Shown here piece after piece: positions 17,262 through 26,384 of a stretch of DNA of 38,706 bases (positions within the stretch are counted from its first letter, which is position 1; each line of letters opens with the position of its first letter). Below the pieces are notes generated by a model. The model saw nothing but the letters and a program-made list of their open reading frames with translations, was not told where the DNA came from and did not search any database. The stretch comes from CAZVFE01 sp964626405 (GTDB taxonomy: Bacteria; Bacteroidota; Bacteroidia; Cytophagales; Spirosomataceae): contig CAZVFE010000010.1 in NCBI GenBank assembly GCA_964626405.1, forward strand, positions 1-38,706, in the 5' to 3' direction. The position numbers were made by a program, and so were the translations under genes.

Positions 17262-19190
17262 TTATTTGATTTCTATTTCTTTCTTTGCTAATTGAATAAA
17301 ATCATCAATTGACATCATTCCTAAATCACCAGAACCTTTTTTACGGATACTTATCATCCCTTGTTCTTGTTCTTTTTCACCTACGATCAACATAAATGGT
17401 ACTTTAGCAACCTCCGCATCTCTAATCTTTCGTCCGATTTTTTCATCTCTATGATCCACATATCCACGTAGATCAATTTCTTGAAGTCTTAAATAAACTT
17501 CATTTGCATAATCTTCGTATTTTTCTGAGATCGGCAATATTGCTAATTGATCAGGTGAAAGCCATAAAGGGAAATTTCCTGCAGTATTTTCAATCAAAAT
17601 TGCTACAAATCGCTCTAAAGAACCAAAAGGAGCACGATGAATCATAACCGGACGATGCTTTTGGTTATCTGATCCAGTATAAGTTAATTCAAAGCGTTGA
17701 GGTAATTGATAATCTACTTGAATTGTTCCTAATTGCCATTTTCTTCCTAAAGCATCCTTCACCATAAAGTCTAATTTAGGTCCGTAAAATGCAGCTTCTC
17801 CGTATTCTACCACTGTTGGCAATCCTTTGGCTTCTGCAGATTTGATAATTGCAGATTCTGCTTTATCCCAATCTTCATCATTTCCAATATATTTTTCTCT
17901 ATTTTCCTTATCTCTCAAAGAAACTTGAGCTGAATAATTGTCGAATCCTAAGGCTTTAAATACATACAATACCAGATCAATCACTTTCATGAATTCATCC
18001 TCAACCTGGTCTGGTCTACAGAAAATATGGGCATCATCTTGCGTAAATCCTCTTACCCTGGTTAAACCATGTAATTCTCCGGATTGCTCATAACGGTAGA
18101 CAGTCCCAAATTCTGCCAAACGTAAAGGTAAGTCCTTGTAGGAGCGAGGCTTTGTTTTATAAATTTCACAATGATGTGGACAATTCATTGGCTTAAGCAA
18201 GAATTCTTCTCCTTCATCAGGGGTATTTATAGGCTGAAAAGAGTCTTTGCCGTATTTAGCATAATGACCTGAAGTAATATATAATTCTTTATTTCCAATA
18301 TGGGGTGTTACTACTGGTAAATAACCTGCTCTTACCTGGGCTCTTCTCAAGAAATTTTCTAATCTTTCTCTTAAAACAGTTCCTCTAGGTAACCAAAGGG
18401 GCAATCCCATTCCAACCTTCTCTGAAAAGGCAAATAATTCTAATTCTTTTCCTAATTTTCTATGATCTCTTTTCTTTGCTTCTTCTAAAAGAGTTAAATA
18501 TTCTGTTAATTCTTTAGCCTTTGGGAATGTAATTGCATAAATCCTTGTCAATTGCTTTCTCTTTTCATCTCCTCGCCAATAGGCTCCAGCTACAGATAAT
18601 AACTTAACAGATTTAATAAAGGAAGTATCCGGAATATGTGGTCCTCTACATAAATCAGTAAAATTTCCTTGAGAATAAAAAGTGATTTTTCCATCCTCAA
18701 GTCCATCAATTAACTCTAATTTATATTCATCTCCTTTTTCTGTAAAATATTTAATTGCAGCATCTTTAGCAATTGATTCTCTTTTAAATACTTCCTTATT
18801 TCGAGCTAATTCAATCATTTTCGCCTCTATGGCAGCAAAATGATCTGAACTAAATTCTTTTTCACCTAAGTCAATATCATAATAGAATCCATTTTCTATT
18901 GCAGGTCCAATTCCGAATTTTGTGCCAGGATATAATGATTCTATCGCCTCTGCCATTAAATGGGCAGATGAATGCCAAAATGTCTTTTTACCTTCCGTAT
19001 CATTCCAGGTCAATAATTGAATATTGGCATCTTCATTAATTGGCATTGTAGCATCTTGTACCTCACCATTAATTTTTGCAGCTAAAACATTTCTAGCTAA
19101 TCCTTCTGAAATTGATAGGGCGATGGCTAAGGCAGTAGTTCCATTTTCATACTCCTTAATATTTCCATCTGGAAAAGTAATTTTAATCAT
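17262..19190 (-). CDS. thrS: Threonyl-tRNA synthetase
   Basis: A class II synthetase that charges tRNA-Thr. At 642 residues it is full length. In order: TGS domain at 1-60, the editing (SAD) domain with HSSAH (H73, H77) and the C181/H185 site in TDLCRGPHIPD, the catalytic core with zinc ligand C337 in MNCPHHCEIY, motif 2 around RYEQSGELHGLTRVRGFTQDD, motif 3 near HRAPFGSLERF, and a C-terminal anticodon-binding domain. It heads thrS-infC-rpmI-rplT. A TAACTTTG -7 box lies 20 bases upstream of the ATG. Confidence 0.97.
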   Translation of the reverse strand: MIKITFPDGNIKEYENGTTALAIALSISEGLARNVLAAKINGEVQDATMPINEDANIQLLTWNDTEGKKTFWHSSAHLMAEAIESLYPGTKFGIGPAIENGFYYDIDLGEKEFSSDHFAAIEAKMIELARNKEVFKRESIAKDAAIKYFTEKGDEYKLELIDGLEDGKITFYSQGNFTDLCRGPHIPDTSFIKSVKLLSVAGAYWRGDEKRKQLTRIYAITFPKAKELTEYLTLLEEAKKRDHRKLGKELELFAFSEKVGMGLPLWLPRGTVLRERLENFLRRAQVRAGYLPVVTPHIGNKELYITSGHYAKYGKDSFQPINTPDEGEEFLLKPMNCPHHCEIYKTKPRSYKDLPLRLAEFGTVYRYEQSGELHGLTRVRGFTQDDAHIFCRPDQVEDEFMKVIDLVLYVFKALGFDNYSAQVSLRDKENREKYIGNDEDWDKAESAIIKSAEAKGLPTVVEYGEAAFYGPKLDFMVKDALGRKWQLGTIQVDYQLPQRFELTYTGSDNQKHRPVMIHRAPFGSLERFVAILIENTAGNFPLWLSPDQLAILPISEKYEDYANEVYLRLQEIDLRGYVDHRDEKIGRKIRDAEVAKVPFMLIVGEKEQEQGMISIRKKGSGDLGMMSIDDFIQLAKKEIEIK

Positions 19191-19210
19191 TTATAAACAA
19201 AAAATTTTTG

Positions 19211-19218
19211 CAAAGTTA
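19211..19218 (-). promoter_or_regulatory. -7 element for thrS
   Basis: TAACTTTG (read 19218 to 19211), followed by C, matches TAnnTTTG exactly and lies in the 47-base gap between the TPR lipoprotein stop and thrS. No good TTTG lies at -33. The predicted leader is only about 14 bases. Confidence 0.5.
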
Positions 19219-19237
19219 GTAAATATGATTCAACCTA

Positions 19238-20347
19238 CTAAGGATTTATTTCATTTGTTTCTAAACTATCTGTTTTATTTTCAAATAGCTCTGATATTCT
19301 TCTCGAAACAATGGAAGAATAAATTGATTTTAATTCTGGACTGAATTCGTAAATTTTTACTAATGAATCCAATTTTTCATAACCTAGGGTAGATTTTCCT
19401 GTATTTAAATATATTAAACCTATGTAAAATTGAGACTCTTTAAAATTAGGGTTAGTAGGTTTAATAGTAATAAAATATTTCAATGCCGTATCATAGTCTT
19501 TAATTTTAAAACATGAAAATGCCAATTGAAAATTTTGGTTTTCAGTTAAATTAAATTTGGATTTATATTTTTCAAAATAGTACTTAGACTGTTTATAATT
19601 ACCATTTTTAAAATTTTCTGAAGCAATATAAGGGTAATATTGAAAATCAAGAGGATAGGAATTTAAAACTAAATTTAGATTATGAATAAAATTTGAACTA
19701 TTCGATATTTTATCAGAATGATCAAAATATATTTTTAATTCTAAGTCAGACGGAATTTCTTGCCATCTTAATTGATTTAAATTTTCTAATAAAGCTAAAC
19801 TATCGTTTTGGATCCAATATTCTAATTGATCAGTAAAAGGGAAATTACTCTCCTCTAAACCAAAATCACCAATTCTATTTAAATAATATTGAACAGAATC
19901 TTTTTGTTTATCCTGATAAAACCACTCAAAATTTAAGGCTATATTATCGTATGTAGGACTTTCCTCTAATTTAATTTTATTGAAAACCTGAAGAAAATCT
20001 TTTCTTTTATCTAAATTCAACAAGGTTTTAGCTTGTAAAATAAGAAATTCAGGTTCATTCTGATAATTTGATTGAATCGATTTCAAATCTGTTAAGGCTT
20101 TTTCAAATAAATGATTTTTTAAATAAATTTTTGCCCTATATAATTTTAATAGTGGATCATCATTATCCTTTATTAAATTATTTATATAGTCTAAATTTCT
20201 ATTTAAATCAAAAGGGTTCTTGATAGCTAAATCAGATGGAATTATTCCTCCATTAATTTTTTCTTCGGTTTGACAAGAACCCAAGAATAAACTAAAGGAA
20301 ACAATAATTATAAACCAATATTGATAACTAGGGGACTTACGATCCAT
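19238..20347 (-). CDS. TPR-containing lipoprotein
   Basis: A 369-residue exported lipoprotein. A hydrophobic stretch at about 11-22 ends in the lipobox LGSC with lipid-bearing C25. The rest is helical, with degenerate TPR-like repeats visible as Y/F-A-L spacing (FEKALTDLKSI, AKTLLNLDK, ENFKNGNYKQSKYYFEKYKSK, SCFKIKDYDTALKYFITIKP, IGLIYLNTGKSTLGYEKL). It is probably a periplasm-facing scaffold. Its first 13 codons overlap the 3' end of the upstream barrel gene by 40 bases. The signal peptide falls in the overlap and the next usable start would lose it, so the overlap looks real. That arrangement suggests the two products work together. The function is not known. Confidence 0.8.
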   Translation of the reverse strand: MDRKSPSYQYWFIIIVSFSLFLGSCQTEEKINGGIIPSDLAIKNPFDLNRNLDYINNLIKDNDDPLLKLYRAKIYLKNHLFEKALTDLKSIQSNYQNEPEFLILQAKTLLNLDKRKDFLQVFNKIKLEESPTYDNIALNFEWFYQDKQKDSVQYYLNRIGDFGLEESNFPFTDQLEYWIQNDSLALLENLNQLRWQEIPSDLELKIYFDHSDKISNSSNFIHNLNLVLNSYPLDFQYYPYIASENFKNGNYKQSKYYFEKYKSKFNLTENQNFQLAFSCFKIKDYDTALKYFITIKPTNPNFKESQFYIGLIYLNTGKSTLGYEKLDSLVKIYEFSPELKSIYSSIVSRRISELFENKTDSLETNEINP

Positions 20348-23109
20348 TCTTTTTGATAACCATTATAATTTAAACGCATTCCTAATTCAAATTCCTGAAA
20401 AAATCTAAACAAATGCAGATTAGAAGACAAATCTAATCCATAAGAATATAAATTCGAATTATTTGTTGGATAATTATCTAAAACCACATAGGCTTTATCA
20501 AAAAAGACTTTTCCCTTAAATCTTTTAAAATAAGCCAATTTACCCAATTGCCATTCTACTGAACCAATTGGAAAACTATAGGTTCCTCCTATGGAATAAT
20601 TTTTATTTCCTGCGATATAAGAAATTCCTAATGGCCATCTTAAGGTAGAATTATATAAATAATTATTGACCATTTGATTTTGTGAACCTGCTCGCAATTG
20701 AATGAAATCATGTTTCATAAAACCAGGAAGATTTAATCTAAGGTTTTGAACTAAAATTTCCCCCTGAATATTTTTAGCATTTGGTAGAGATTTAACATAG
20801 TCTAAACGATAAAAAATTCCCAAACGAGAACCTAAATCCAAAAGGGACCTATTTTTAAATGACTGAAAACTAATAGTTTGAAAAAGAGATCCAAAATTAC
20901 CATTTGGAAGTAATCGAATGGTTCGATATTTTAAATCATAAGAATCAGTAATGGTATGAGAATAGCCAATATTAAAATCTAAATTAGTCGCAAATGAAGA
21001 ATTTGTTAGGTTTAAAGGAAAGTTGATATAACTAATTAATTTATTTTCATTCCATTGGTCAGTCAAATTCATTTCATCATTTGGGGAGTAAAAACTTGTA
21101 CTTCTTTGTTTATTCACAAAGCTAAAATGAATTATTGGAAGAAATTTATGGTATGCAAAATCGATTGATTTTGAAAAATTTTGTTCGGTATAATTATAAT
21201 TCAAGCCTGTTCTTAATTGCCAATTAGATAAAGAATTTGCCATTTCAATACCTATTCCAATATCATTAATATCAGATGGGGTTAAATATCCCCAAGAATA
21301 TAATTTATTTAATGAACGAATAGGCTTATCAATTTGTGTATTTTCCTCAATTTTAGGTTTCGTTCTATTTTGAATAATTGGCTTAAAAACAATTTCTTGA
21401 AATTTGAAATTCTCAGTTAATTTTTTCTTGTTAACCTTCAAACCATCGGCTGTATAATTTGTCCACCAAAGTTCTCCATTTTTAGCCATTCTTGGATAAT
21501 AGGAACCAAAATTTGAATGGGTAATTTGAGCTTCTTTTTTTGTTTCCACATCATAAACAAATATTTGATCAATTCGATTTATATTCTTTGAATAATAAAT
21601 TTGTTGGTTATTAAAGGAAAGATATCCGATATTTTGATTTCCAAAATGTATATCTTGTGGATTTGAATCTTCGTAATAATTGATTAAACGAATCGTTTTA
21701 CCACTTTCATTACTCAAGACGAAGGCTACTTTATTTTCATTAATTTGAAGGCTTGATATTTGCTCATCAAAATTAAATTTAAAAGAATAAAGGCTTTTTC
21801 TGGATATTCGATCCTTGATTCTCAATTCTGGACTTCCATCGTCTAATATTTCAACATAGGCGATTTCATTGCCTGAAGGAGATATGGCTACAGACTGTAT
21901 TCTGTTAAATTTATTCCATAAACTCAATTCATTTGTTTTTAAATCAAATAGATAAATTTTTGAATAAAAAACCTTACCAAATCGGATGTCTGGTTGTATT
22001 TCAGTAAAAATAATAAGAGAATCACCCATTGAAAGATTATAATCTTCGGATCTTGGACCAAAATTCCTCAATATTTTTTCTTCTCCCTTTTCAATTTTCA
22101 CCAATGCAGGTATTTTATCGAAACTGGTTCTAATAGCAATAAAATCTTCTCCATTAAGGGAAATAGGAGAATGATAATTCAGATAAATATCCTTAGATTT
22201 TGTTTTAACTTGATCTTCAGAATCAATTTCAGTACGAATATTCGAATCGTACGTCCTTCTAAAAATATTTTCAGCAGATTTATCAATAGATTGTCCAGTA
22301 CCTTTTTTGATATAATGAGAAAAGGAAAAGGGAAAAATTCCTTTTTTAACAGATTCAATCCATGTATTTGTTAAAAAGTCCTCACCATAATTCTTGGCTA
22401 AGCTATCTACGATGGTTTGTCCAAAAACATAATGATTAGGAACATAATTTTTGTAAGATTGACCTATACTCTTAGAATAGGAGGGAACTCCATATTCATG
22501 CATATAGGCAATTAATGGGTTAAATGCTCCTGGATTATCGGAACGACCTAAGGGATTTAATTCAGATTCCTTATGGATGGCATCACCTTCCCAAACCCAT
22601 GGGGGAATTACTAAACCAGCCCAAGCAGTAGTTATTGCTGGGCCTGCTAAAATTTTAATTAAAGGAAAGGAGTATTTTAAACTATTCTCATATTGATAAA
22701 CATGTCTTAATTCATGATCTATCAAGGTGGAAAGCCAATTATTTGTACCAATCAAAGAGGGGTCTTGTGGATAAAACCCATAAAATTCTATTCTTGGATT
22801 AAAATAAGTAACAAAACCATTCGACTTATTGAAATCTCTTTGAAAAACTAAATTCCAATTTCGGCTAATAATTGGGTGATTATCTTGAATTTTTAATAAG
22901 TCGTTATTGATCGTTGTTCGAATATAATTTTGAACATTTTTTGAGGAAATAGGACTAATTATTTGAAAATGTTTGGATGAATCCAAAGAATAAATCCAAT
23001 TTGTTGAAGGTTTATTTTGCTGAAAATTATATTGAACTCCTTGGGAAAATAAGGAGAAATTTAAAAGGCTGAACAATAAAAATAGACAAGTATTTTTAAT
23101 TAAAACCAT
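20308..23109 (-). CDS. Outer-membrane protein with HExxH peptidase-like domain, beta-propeller-like middle and C-terminal barrel
   Basis: A 933-residue exported protein with a signal peptide at about 1-22. Residues about 30-290 resemble MA-type metallopeptidase domains: DHELRHVYQYE gives HExxH (H132, E133, H136), and 38 residues on VWEGDAIHKES supplies a possible third zinc ligand, E174. The middle (about 310-580) has TolB/WD-like repeats (ISPSGNEIAYVEI, YPRMAKNGELWWT). The C-terminal third (about 620-933) is an alternating aromatic pattern ending in VINIGL, as in outer-membrane barrels. The start overlaps the aldehyde dehydrogenase gene by 10 bases, and the end overlaps the TPR lipoprotein by 40. 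A surface or periplasmic protease anchored by its own barrel is a reasonable inference. Activity is unproven. Confidence 0.72.
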   Translation of the reverse strand: MVLIKNTCLFLLFSLLNFSLFSQGVQYNFQQNKPSTNWIYSLDSSKHFQIISPISSKNVQNYIRTTINNDLLKIQDNHPIISRNWNLVFQRDFNKSNGFVTYFNPRIEFYGFYPQDPSLIGTNNWLSTLIDHELRHVYQYENSLKYSFPLIKILAGPAITTAWAGLVIPPWVWEGDAIHKESELNPLGRSDNPGAFNPLIAYMHEYGVPSYSKSIGQSYKNYVPNHYVFGQTIVDSLAKNYGEDFLTNTWIESVKKGIFPFSFSHYIKKGTGQSIDKSAENIFRRTYDSNIRTEIDSEDQVKTKSKDIYLNYHSPISLNGEDFIAIRTSFDKIPALVKIEKGEEKILRNFGPRSEDYNLSMGDSLIIFTEIQPDIRFGKVFYSKIYLFDLKTNELSLWNKFNRIQSVAISPSGNEIAYVEILDDGSPELRIKDRISRKSLYSFKFNFDEQISSLQINENKVAFVLSNESGKTIRLINYYEDSNPQDIHFGNQNIGYLSFNNQQIYYSKNINRIDQIFVYDVETKKEAQITHSNFGSYYPRMAKNGELWWTNYTADGLKVNKKKLTENFKFQEIVFKPIIQNRTKPKIEENTQIDKPIRSLNKLYSWGYLTPSDINDIGIGIEMANSLSNWQLRTGLNYNYTEQNFSKSIDFAYHKFLPIIHFSFVNKQRSTSFYSPNDEMNLTDQWNENKLISYINFPLNLTNSSFATNLDFNIGYSHTITDSYDLKYRTIRLLPNGNFGSLFQTISFQSFKNRSLLDLGSRLGIFYRLDYVKSLPNAKNIQGEILVQNLRLNLPGFMKHDFIQLRAGSQNQMVNNYLYNSTLRWPLGISYIAGNKNYSIGGTYSFPIGSVEWQLGKLAYFKRFKGKVFFDKAYVVLDNYPTNNSNLYSYGLDLSSNLHLFRFFQEFELGMRLNYNGYQKEWIVSPLVINIGL

Positions 23110-24512
23110 TTATAAATTTGTTTTACTAACCAATTTGTCTGAATAGAATAGGGTGGGTAAAGCATTTTCAATAAGTTTGTATTTTGCTTGACGACGGCTT
23201 TTTGATTGGAAAATTCTAAAAATCCAAAATGACCTCCAGACTTACCAATTCCTGAATTATTTATACCTCCAAAAGGAAGATTTTGATGTCCAAAATGGAT
23301 TAAACAATCATTTATTACTGTTCCACCGCTTGAGGTATGCTTTAAAATAAAATCATTAAATTCCTTGTTTTGGGAGAAAATATAGAGTGCCAAAGGCTTT
23401 TCTTCCTGGTTGAGATATTCAACAATTTCATCCTTATTGGAATAGATGATAATCGGCAATAATGGTCCAAATATTTCCTCCTTCATTATATCCATTTCAA
23501 AATTTATATTGGATAAAAGGGTAGGAGCAATAAAATTATCCTCATCATTGCATTCTCCACCAAATTCAATTTCTGCTCCACTTGCAATAGAGGAGTCTAA
23601 AAGATTTTTTATCCTTTGAAAATGACGATTATTAATAATTCGGGCATAATCTTCTGAATTTTGAATATTCCCATAAAAATCCGTTAAAACAGATTTTAAA
23701 TGAGTAATTAATTCATGATATTGTGATTTATGCACAAAAACATAATCTGGGGCAATGCAAGTTTGTCCATTATTTAAAAATTTTCCCCAAGCAATTTTTC
23801 TAGCAGAAGATTTGATATCAGCGGATTCGTGAACTATGGCTGGCGATTTACCTCCTAATTCTAGTGTAACTGAACATAAGTTCTTTGCGGCAGCACCCAT
23901 CACAATTTTTCCTATTGCTGGGGAACCTGTAAAAAATATATGATTAAATTTTTGTTCAGTAAGATAGGAGGCCACTAATCCATCACCTTGAAAAACAGCT
24001 ATCTCATTTGAATCAAATAAATCCTCAATCATTTTTTGAATAAAAGCAGAGGTATTCGGGCTTAATTCAGAGGGTTTGATGATAACGGCATTACCAGCTG
24101 CGATAGCCTGAACCAATGGGTTAACGGTCAAATTAAGTGGATAGTTCCAAGGAGAAATAATTAAACATAATCCTTTTGATTCAAATTGAATAAATGAGGA
24201 AGTTCCTGCAAGAACAAGTGGCGTCGATACCTTTTGAGGTTTCACCCACTCTTTAATATTTGACAATACAGAATCTATTTCATGTTTAATTCCAAATAGT
24301 TCCCCAATAAAAACTTCTGCCTTGGGCTTCTTAAAATCATTATACAGAGCCTCCATAATTTCATTCTCATGGGATTCTAAGTATTTTTTTATCGACTTTA
24401 TTTTTTTTATCCTTTCTTGATAAGATGAATTTCTTAATCTTAAGATAGAATCTTTTTGAAGACTTAAGGTCTTTTTAATTTTTTCTTCTAAATTAATATC
24501 TAAACTAATCAT
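23100..24512 (-). CDS. Aldehyde dehydrogenase, ALDH3-like
   Basis: An NAD(P)-dependent aldehyde dehydrogenase of 470 residues. SPWNYPLNL (120-128), KPSELSPNT (146-154), catalytic base E218 in LELGGKSP and nucleophile C252 in NNGQTCIAPDY are present. The short N-terminus and the C-terminal LPFGGINNSGIGKSGGHFGF are those of class 3 enzymes, which oxidise fatty or aromatic aldehydes. It ends in a basic, aromatic tail (WLVKQIYKWF) that could touch the membrane. It overlaps the unknown gene upstream by 8 bases and the barrel gene downstream by 10. The substrate cannot be told from the sequence. Confidence 0.9.
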   Translation of the reverse strand: MISLDINLEEKIKKTLSLQKDSILRLRNSSYQERIKKIKSIKKYLESHENEIMEALYNDFKKPKAEVFIGELFGIKHEIDSVLSNIKEWVKPQKVSTPLVLAGTSSFIQFESKGLCLIISPWNYPLNLTVNPLVQAIAAGNAVIIKPSELSPNTSAFIQKMIEDLFDSNEIAVFQGDGLVASYLTEQKFNHIFFTGSPAIGKIVMGAAAKNLCSVTLELGGKSPAIVHESADIKSSARKIAWGKFLNNGQTCIAPDYVFVHKSQYHELITHLKSVLTDFYGNIQNSEDYARIINNRHFQRIKNLLDSSIASGAEIEFGGECNDEDNFIAPTLLSNINFEMDIMKEEIFGPLLPIIIYSNKDEIVEYLNQEEKPLALYIFSQNKEFNDFILKHTSSGGTVINDCLIHFGHQNLPFGGINNSGIGKSGGHFGFLEFSNQKAVVKQNTNLLKMLYPPYSIQTNWLVKQIYKWF

Positions 24513-25260
24513 TGATGAAGTATTTATTTAACATGAATTCTAATTTATCAAAATAATCCTTAATTGCACGAGGTTTGCTCCAAGATTTTCCTGCAGTATA
24601 CCATAAACCATCACCAATATATACCGAAAAAGACTTAGAATGTTTCAATTCCTCTTCAGCCAATTCAGAATCAAATTCACCCATGAATAAATGATTCATT
24701 AATTTTTTTATTTCCACCCAACGTAAAGCCTTTACTTCCTCTTGCTCATTTAAATTATAGTGGAATAATAAATTTGCAAATGAAACTTCCCCGGTAATTT
24801 TAAGGAAATTTCCTGATTCATCTTTAAATTGAAATCCTAAAAAAAGTCCTTGCTCTATACCAGCCATTTCAAAAATTGCCTGCATTAATTCATTATAAAA
24901 TTCTTCTAATCGTTGATCGACGTTTAATGGGAAATATTCATTTTTATTATTATCAACTGCGCAAAAGAAAGAAATATGATCCGGTAAATGTGGCTCTTTG
25001 TTTTGAAATTTTTCTAAATTTTGTTGAATTCTATTTTGCCAAATTTCAGGAAGAGACCCCTTCCAAGTCCAATCAGATTTTGGATTTAGACCTTGAGCGA
25101 TGATATCGCCTTCTGTAAAATCTTCTCTTCCTAAAAATCTAATTTGGGCAATTGTTTCATTTTTACTTAAACATTCAATTTTTGCCTCAAAATGGTATGG
25201 AGCAGGTACATCCTGAGCAGATTCAAAATATAATTCAAATGGAAAATCAAATTTCGCCAT
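24505..25260 (-). CDS. Conserved-looking protein of unknown function
   Basis: I do not recognise a family. The 251-residue product has no signal peptide or membrane segment and is probably cytoplasmic. It is rich in aromatic and acidic residues (FDFPFELYFES, DWTWKGSLPEIWQNRI, DGLWYTAGKSWSKPRAIKDYF). No catalytic motif stands out. It lies between menE (14-base overlap) and the aldehyde dehydrogenase (8-base overlap), so its translation is probably coupled to both. Codon and base use match its neighbours, which argues against recent transfer. The reading frame is convincing because of the tight overlaps and lack of a competing frame. Confidence 0.75.
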   Translation of the reverse strand: MAKFDFPFELYFESAQDVPAPYHFEAKIECLSKNETIAQIRFLGREDFTEGDIIAQGLNPKSDWTWKGSLPEIWQNRIQQNLEKFQNKEPHLPDHISFFCAVDNNKNEYFPLNVDQRLEEFYNELMQAIFEMAGIEQGLFLGFQFKDESGNFLKITGEVSFANLLFHYNLNEQEEVKALRWVEIKKLMNHLFMGEFDSELAEEELKHSKSFSVYIGDGLWYTAGKSWSKPRAIKDYFDKLEFMLNKYFIND

Positions 25261-26302
25261 ATTTTTTTAGAGTTGAGGGAATGTCTATTTTACCATTCCA
25301 TGTTTTTTCAAATTGTTTTATAAAGATAATTTTTTTTGGAAGGTATTTTTGTGGAAAATGCATTTTTAATTCATTCATTAACTTATTTTCCAATTGTTTA
25401 TCAGTGGTTTCAAGAGCTAAATAGAGAATTTCCCCATATTTTTCATCCTTAAAACCAAAGAAAAAATAGGATATTGAAACCTCTATATTTTCAAAAAACT
25501 CACTCATGATTTGATCAAAAATATTTGGATGAATCTTTAAACCTCCAGAATTTATTACATGATCCTTTCGTCCTAAAATATTGAATTTATTTTTATCAAT
25601 TATTTCCACAAGATCATTTGTCAAAAATGTCTTTCCTGAATCTTCAATAATGATTTCTAAGGATTCATCTGGTAAAATTTTCACTTCAATTCCAGGTAAA
25701 CAGGTAAAATAATTAGAATAAACAGGTGCAATTTGTTTTAAGGCAATATGGGAAACGGTCTCCGTCATTCCATAGGTTGAAAAAATGGGTAAATTTAAAT
25801 TTTGGGTTTTTGGGAGGAGTGGTAAAGGAAAGGCCGCACCTCCAATTAGAATTGCCTTTGAATTCAAAAAAATTCTTTCAAGCAATTCTTTTTTATCAAA
25901 TAAATAATGCCATTGATTAGGAAGAAATGAAGCAAATTGAAAATTTTGTTTTAGGGAGGAGAGACTTTCAGATAAATCTTCTTTGGGTTCAATTAATAAA
26001 ACGGAATAATTTCCGATTAATGCACGAATTAAAACCATGGCTCCTCCAACAAATTCTAAAGGAAGGTTAGATAAGGCCCAGTCTTCTTTTTCCGATTTAA
26101 AAAATTTGTTTGTTCGGTTTGCAGAATCTATTAAATCCTTTTTAGAAAATTGAACCAATTTAGGTTCTCCAGTAGATCCTGAAGATTTAAATTGAAAAAT
26201 CCCATCTTCCTTCTGCCAATTTTCCCAAAGTTTTAAGGCTTTGATTTCTAAATCCGAATTAGAATCTGTTAAAACATAGAAATTAGGTGAAATTTTCCTC
26301 AT
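25247..26302 (-). CDS. menE: O-succinylbenzoate--CoA ligase (short form)
   Basis: An adenylate-forming ligase that activates o-succinylbenzoate to its CoA thioester in menaquinone synthesis. SSGSTGEPK (about 39-47) is the ATP-binding P-loop, STYGMTETVSH the A5 region, and GRKDHVINSGGLKIHP the hinge and A8 region. It has 351 residues, about 100 fewer than E. coli MenE, mainly through a reduced N-terminal domain; that is usual in Bacteroidota. menB, the next enzyme of the pathway, lies divergently 550 bases away, which supports MenE over other acyl-CoA synthetases. First gene of a five-gene overlapping chain. Confidence 0.85.
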   Translation of the reverse strand: MRKISPNFYVLTDSNSDLEIKALKLWENWQKEDGIFQFKSSGSTGEPKLVQFSKKDLIDSANRTNKFFKSEKEDWALSNLPLEFVGGAMVLIRALIGNYSVLLIEPKEDLSESLSSLKQNFQFASFLPNQWHYLFDKKELLERIFLNSKAILIGGAAFPLPLLPKTQNLNLPIFSTYGMTETVSHIALKQIAPVYSNYFTCLPGIEVKILPDESLEIIIEDSGKTFLTNDLVEIIDKNKFNILGRKDHVINSGGLKIHPNIFDQIMSEFFENIEVSISYFFFGFKDEKYGEILYLALETTDKQLENKLMNELKMHFPQKYLPKKIIFIKQFEKTWNGKIDIPSTLKKYGEI

Positions 26303-26321
26303 TTAATTCTATTATATATTC

Positions 26322-26329
26322 CAAATTTA
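26322..26329 (-). promoter_or_regulatory. -7 element for the menE chain
   Basis: TAAATTTG (read 26329 to 26322) matches TAnnTTTG exactly, 20 bases before the menE ATG. No consensus -33 box is seen at 17-22 bases. It lies in the 82-base divergent gap with the DUF2452-menB genes. Confidence 0.45.
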
Positions 26330-26384
26330 AACAAACATTCCATAACTTAGTGTGTTAATAGGGTATATTCTTATTTTAGTAGTG

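Noticed and set aside
26352..26384. 11-residue hydrophobic extension of the DUF2452 protein from a GTG
   Set aside because: The ATG at 26385 matches the family start; the extension lies in the divergent promoter gap and looks like translated noise.
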